Positions 7,086 through 10,115 of a stretch of DNA of 10,115 nucleotides are shown here, in pieces. Each line of letters opens with the position of its first letter. Position 1 is the first letter of the stretch. Under the pieces are notes generated by a model. That model was not told where the DNA came from and made no database searches. It saw only the letters and a program-made list of their open reading frames with translations. The stretch is from an uncultured Opitutia bacterium. Lineage in GTDB: Bacteria; Verrucomicrobiota; Verrucomicrobiia; Opitutales; Coraliomargaritaceae. A program made the position numbers and the translations under genes. The stretch covers positions 1 through 10,115 of the forward strand of contig CALBPO010000027.1 in the NCBI GenBank assembly GCA_937899295.1, given 5' to 3'.

Positions 7086-8110
7086 TCCACGGCCATCATA
7101 ATGCTGCTCAAACCACTGCCAATTCCTAGTAGCGCCGCCTTCTGGCCTTCACAGAAGGCACCTTGTTCCATCGCAGTCGCCAGTGTAATCGGGCACGAAA
7201 CTGAACCTACATTACCCAGCGTTTCAAAAGTAGTAAAGTCTTTGGTCAGATCGAGACCCAGCGCTTTAAAAAGTTCGCGCGAATGGGCCTTGCCAACTTG
7301 GTGGGTAATGATTCGGTCAGGCGTATCTACAGTCCAAGCAGTTGCCTCAACAAACTGCCCCCATGCACGGGTGGCAACACCGATACCAGCGACCAAGAGC
7401 TCCTCTGAATCGGTAAGCATTTCCAGAGCGTCGCCCGCGCTGTCGCCTTGGCAAAGTTCATTGTGCGAGCTATCTGTCTCAACGACCGCAGCAGTCATCA
7501 GCGGACACGAACTCAGCGCGAGATCCTTGCGGCATAGTACCGCCGAAACCGCACCTGCACCAATGGTGAGATTTGCAAAATAGGGTTTGATCGATTTCCG
7601 AGTCAGCTCAGGCTTAAGCAATTGCTGGAGTGTATTTTCGACGAGCGGCCGACCATTCTCCCCCGAGCAAATTAACGCACGTTCAATCTGCCCAATCTCA
7701 ATCATGCTACCAGCGACCACCATCGCATTGAGAAAGCCGAGGCAAGCATTAGACAGATCGAATATCTGTGCCTTTCCAGAGAGTTTGAGTAAACCATGCA
7801 CATAAGCAGCCGTGGCAGGCTCCAGACGGTCGCGGCAAACCGCTGAGTGAATCAACAAATCGATCTGTTCACGCTCAAAAGAAGACTTGGCCAAAGCAGC
7901 TTCCCCGGCCTGAGCCGAAGCCACCGAAGCAGGCGTAGCCGCAGGATAGAAACGGCGCTCTTTAATACCCGTCATTAACTCCAGTCGCCCCTCAGGCAAG
8001 TGCAAGCGTTCATAGACAGTTGCTAGTTTCGCCTCCAAATCAGCCGAAGTCCACACTTCCTCCGGAAGCCCATAGGCAATCGATTCAATGGCTACGTTAT
8101 TAAAATTCAC
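7070..8110 (-). CDS. oleA: OleA-like thiolase-superfamily enzyme (head-to-head acyl-CoA condensation)
   Basis: OleA condenses two long-chain acyl-CoAs to a beta-keto acid, the first step of olefin synthesis. The frame stays open to 8158 (TTG), but the protein aligns with known OleA from GTG at 8110, giving MNFNNVAIESIAYGLPEEV and 346 residues, so I chose that start. In this numbering the catalytic residues are Cys123 (LSNACLGFLNAM), His270 (ITHQVGKAH) and Asn300 (GNVGSVSCPI). Glu97 sits in SAVCRDRLEPATA, matching the OleA-specific glutamate (Glu117 of Xanthomonas OleA) reached across the dimer. It ends GIGSGLSSIMMAVEW, as OleA does. FabH and HMG-CoA synthase are relatives, but the VCRDxLEPxTA segment favours OleA. 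It is first in the oleA-oleB pair; no Shine-Dalgarno or clear promoter is seen. Confidence 0.9.
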   Translation of the reverse strand: MNFNNVAIESIAYGLPEEVWTSADLEAKLATVYERLHLPEGRLELMTGIKERRFYPAATPASVASAQAGEAALAKSSFEREQIDLLIHSAVCRDRLEPATAAYVHGLLKLSGKAQIFDLSNACLGFLNAMVVAGSMIEIGQIERALICSGENGRPLVENTLQQLLKPELTRKSIKPYFANLTIGAGAVSAVLCRKDLALSSCPLMTAAVVETDSSHNELCQGDSAGDALEMLTDSEELLVAGIGVATRAWGQFVEATAWTVDTPDRIITHQVGKAHSRELFKALGLDLTKDFTTFETLGNVGSVSCPITLATAMEQGAFCEGQKAALLGIGSGLSSIMMAVEWPKS

Positions 8111-8314
8111 AGCACAGGAGATAAGCCACGCATGCGACCTTGCGAGTGAAAAGTTCAAATAATAGATACTCAGCGTTTGTATTTACTGCCGTCTATCTAT
8201 TCAAAAACAAAGGATATGGCTCTAGATCGCCTATCCGAATTTTCCCTATTTTAATTCTGGAATGCTCGGAAATCCTCGTAGACTCTGTAATTATACGTTA
8301 AATACATCCTATCA
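8111..8314. other. Divergent intergenic region between oleA and moxR
   Basis: These 204 bases separate the minus-strand ole genes from the plus-strand moxR gene, so promoters for both must lie here or in the first oleA codons. It is AT-rich toward the centre. A TATTAT on the minus strand (about 8157-8162) and TATACG on the plus strand (8293-8298) could be -10 elements, but neither has a good -35 at proper distance. I see no RNA gene, clear operator or conserved small reading frame. Confidence 0.4.
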
Positions 8315-9286
8315 ATGAGTGAACACCGATCCCCCCTATCCAGCTTTCAAGAAATCAAGGACCGCATTGCCGAGGTCGTCGTTGGGCAGGACGCACTGAT
8401 TGACCGTCTATTGTTAGCGCTCGTCTGCAATGGTCATGTATTACTTGAAGGCGTCCCTGGCGTCGCCAAGACATTGACTGTTAGTAGCCTCGCAAGATCA
8501 ATCCATGCGCAATTTAGCCGAATACAGTTCACGCCCGACCTACTCCCAGGCGACTTAACCGGAACACTTGTCTACGACCCAAAGGCCCACACCTTCACCC
8601 CCGAAAAGGGCCCTGTCTTCACGAATCTTTTGCTTGCCGATGAAATTAATCGCGCTCCTGCCAAGGTCCAGAGCGCACTCCTCGAAGCGATGCAGGAAAA
8701 GCAAGTCACCCTCGGTAAGGAAAGCTTCGACTTGCCTCAACCATTCCTTGTTCTGGCCACGCAGAACCCGATCGAGCAGGAAGGCACCTACCTTCTACCC
8801 GAAGCGCAAGTCGACCGTTTTATGTTCAAATTGAAAGTCGGCTATCCGACAATGGACGAGGAGCACATAGTGATGCAGCGCATGGCTTGCCCTCAGCCAA
8901 AACTGACAGTTGACCCCGTTCTGACGATCGAAACCCTAATGGAACTTCGCGAGCAACTAGGTAAGGTCTTCATTGATCCAAAAGTCGAACGTCACATCCT
9001 GCGCATTGTCGATGCCACCCGCAACCCGCAAAAGTATGATCTCGATATTGGTCGCTATCTTCGGTTCGGCGCATCGCCTCGAGCTAGCATTTACCTTTCA
9101 CTGGGAGCACGCGGGCAAGCCCTCATGTGCGGACGCGACTACACTACCCCGCAAGATGTGAAAGATGTCGCCCACGATATATTGCGCCACCGTATTGCCA
9201 TTTCGTATCGCGCGGAGGCCGAAGGCCTCAACTCCGACGATCTACTCGACACCCTACTCAAGCAGGTGCCGATCACTGAAGCGTAA
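8315..9286 (+). CDS. MoxR-family AAA+ ATPase
   Basis: This 323-residue cytoplasmic AAA_3 ATPase is thought to act as a chaperone for assembly or metal loading of VWA-domain partners. It shows Walker A GVPGVAKT (46-53), Walker B LLLADEIN (D109-E110), sensor-1 region LATQNPIEQEGTYLLPEAQ with Asn151, an arginine-finger candidate Arg168 in VDRF, and sensor 2 GASPRAS with Arg256. A C-terminal lid domain follows (TPQDVKDVAHDILRHRI). Its length is normal for the family. The start ATG at 8315 gives MSEHRSPLSSFQEIKDRIAEVVVGQ; no Shine-Dalgarno precedes it. A DUF58 gene follows 18 bp later, the usual MoxR neighbour, which implies co-expression. The physiological role in this organism cannot be read from sequence; Bat-type envelope or stress roles are known elsewhere. 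Confidence 0.96.
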   Translation: MSEHRSPLSSFQEIKDRIAEVVVGQDALIDRLLLALVCNGHVLLEGVPGVAKTLTVSSLARSIHAQFSRIQFTPDLLPGDLTGTLVYDPKAHTFTPEKGPVFTNLLLADEINRAPAKVQSALLEAMQEKQVTLGKESFDLPQPFLVLATQNPIEQEGTYLLPEAQVDRFMFKLKVGYPTMDEEHIVMQRMACPQPKLTVDPVLTIETLMELREQLGKVFIDPKVERHILRIVDATRNPQKYDLDIGRYLRFGASPRASIYLSLGARGQALMCGRDYTTPQDVKDVAHDILRHRIAISYRAEAEGLNSDDLLDTLLKQVPITEA

Positions 9287-9304
9287 ACCAGCCCGCTGTC
9301 GGAC

Positions 9305-10084
9305 ATGCTCGACCACATAGAACATCGCCTCAATTTACTTGAGCTTAAGTGTCGACGCCCCGTCGAACACGTGCTCGCGGGCGAGTATCAGTCGGTTTTC
9401 CGAGGCCGTGGACTCGAGTTTGAAGACGTGCGCGCCTACCAATACGGTGATGATGTCCGCGCAATGGACTGGAAGGTCACTGCGCGCACCGGTAACCCGC
9501 ACATTAAACGCTACATCGAAGAGCGCGAACAAGTCGTCTATCTGCTCGTAGATGTCTCTGCCTCAATGCGCCACGATAATTCAGGGAACAAGCGCGAAAC
9601 ACTGAACGAACTCTGCGCGCTAATCACCCTCGCCGCCATCAAGAACCAAGACCGAGTTGGCCTCATTTTGTTTAGCGATCAGATCGAACAAATCATCATG
9701 CCCTCGAAAGGCCGTCGACATGCAATGCGAATCATCGACGAACTCATAAATTTCAAGCCAACGAACAAAAAAACTGATCTCGCCAGTATGCTTGAGCGCT
9801 TCCGTCTCCTATCGCGCAAGTACTCCATTGTTTTCCTAATATCAGACTTCTTGACGGATCCGAGTACACTTGAACTTCAAGCGCTTTCTAGTGTCCATGA
9901 TCTGAATACCATTCAGATTCTCCACCCAGCCAATAAGTCAAAACCACACAAAAAGTTCCTGGACCAGACAAAAACCCTCCTGACCAGACAAAAACCCCTC
10001 CGACCAGACAAAAAGACAAAAAGTCAAAAACTCATGAGACCAGACAAAAACCCTCCAAACCAGACAATAAGTCAAAACCAATGA
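9305..10084 (+). CDS. DUF58/VWA-like protein with its 3' end replaced by repeat DNA
   Basis: The first 209 residues are a typical DUF58 protein: LAGEYQSVFRGRGLEFEDVRAYQYGDDVRAMDW, then a VWA-like domain with MIDAS motif DVSAS (83-87), Thr157-Asp158 and Asp181 in LISDF. The family partners MoxR ATPases, and moxR lies 18 bp upstream. Family proteins run to about 290-300 residues. Here homology-like sequence stops after IQILHPA (residue 209, base 9931); the next 50 residues are low-complexity (DQTK, TRQK, RPDK) and encoded by a DNA repeat read in all three registers, until TGA at 10082-10084. The true C-terminal 80-90 residues are missing. The gene is probably interrupted or truncated, or the window ends at a misassembled repeat. 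The core VWA fold may survive, but function is doubtful. Confidence 0.85.
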   Translation: MLDHIEHRLNLLELKCRRPVEHVLAGEYQSVFRGRGLEFEDVRAYQYGDDVRAMDWKVTARTGNPHIKRYIEEREQVVYLLVDVSASMRHDNSGNKRETLNELCALITLAAIKNQDRVGLILFSDQIEQIIMPSKGRRHAMRIIDELINFKPTNKKTDLASMLERFRLLSRKYSIVFLISDFLTDPSTLELQALSSVHDLNTIQILHPANKSKPHKKFLDQTKTLLTRQKPLRPDKKTKSQKLMRPDKNPPNQTISQNQ

Positions 10085-10115
10085 AAAAGTCCCTGGACCA
10101 GACAAAAAAACCCTG
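9932..10115. repeat. A/C-rich tandem/interspersed repeat array (GACCAGACAAAAA units)
   Basis: Five exact copies of GACCAGACAAAAA begin at 9962, 9982, 10002, 10038 and 10096, and a two-mismatch copy (AACCAGACAATAA) begins at 10058. Spacings are 20, 20, 36, 20 and 38 bases. The 20-bp unit is roughly GACCAGACAAAAACCCTCC plus one base. It alternates with a second module that starts AATAAGTCAAAACCA and ends near AAAAAGTCCCTG. Bases 9932-9974 match 10066-10108 at 39 of 43 positions, a higher-order period of 134 bp. The array continues past the window end. I do not recognise this family. The strong strand bias (A/C on the plus strand, T/G on the minus strand) is unlike the flanking coding DNA. Confidence 0.92.

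Noticed and set aside
7070..8110. FabH (3-oxoacyl-ACP synthase III) of primary fatty-acid synthesis
   Set aside because: The VCRDRLEPATA segment with its glutamate, the C-terminal motif and the oleB partner fit OleA better.
8315..10084. MoxR-DUF58 pair as part of a novel defence system
   Set aside because: MoxR-DUF58 is a widespread chromosomal pair with Bat-type neighbours. No nuclease, protease or other effector is visible, and the window ends before the next gene.
9932..10115. Possible CRISPR array
   Set aside because: Repeat units are only 13-20 bp, the intervals (20, 20, 36, 20, 38) are irregular, and the sequences between units are themselves related. No cas gene is in view.

Overview
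The window looks like chromosomal DNA of a Gram-negative bacterium, most likely a member of Verrucomicrobiota near the Opitutae/Puniceicoccales. This rests on the gene mix: an Mla-type outer-membrane lipid transport operon, an oleA-oleB pair for head-to-head hydrocarbon synthesis, a Der GTPase with a long basic tail, and a MoxR/DUF58 pair. Almost no start codon here has a Shine-Dalgarno sequence, which also fits. The lineage is an inference from gene content and protein style, not from a search.

Layout. From 1 to 2349 on the minus strand lies a tight operon read mlaE-mlaF-mlaD-mlaC. It encodes permease, ATPase, MCE-domain protein and periplasmic carrier, and the last gene is cut by the left edge. 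Next come a tRNA-Arg(TCT) with encoded CCA (2544-2620, minus) and der (2737-4290, minus). A perfect 10-bp hairpin separates der from a translationally coupled pair, a Lrp/AsnC regulator followed by a class I aminotransferase (4415-6117, minus). Upstream of these, also on the minus strand, oleA and oleB overlap (6183 to about 8110). OleA joins two fatty acyl-CoAs and OleB is the beta-lactone decarboxylase that gives the olefin. The intermediate genes oleC and oleD are not in the window.

After a divergent intergenic region (8111-8314) the strand switches. A MoxR-family AAA+ ATPase (8315-9286, plus) is followed 18 bp later by a DUF58 gene (9305 onward). The DUF58 protein is normal up to about residue 209. 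From 9932 to the window end the DNA is an A/C-rich repeat array built on GACCAGACAAAAA, and this supplies the rest of the open reading frame. The gene therefore appears truncated or interrupted by repeat DNA, or the sequence joins a repeat at an assembly edge.

There is no gene-free stretch above 300 bases. I found no transposase, integrase, CRISPR array or clear defence system. The two items most worth following are the repeat array that replaces the 3' end of the DUF58 gene and the split ole cluster.
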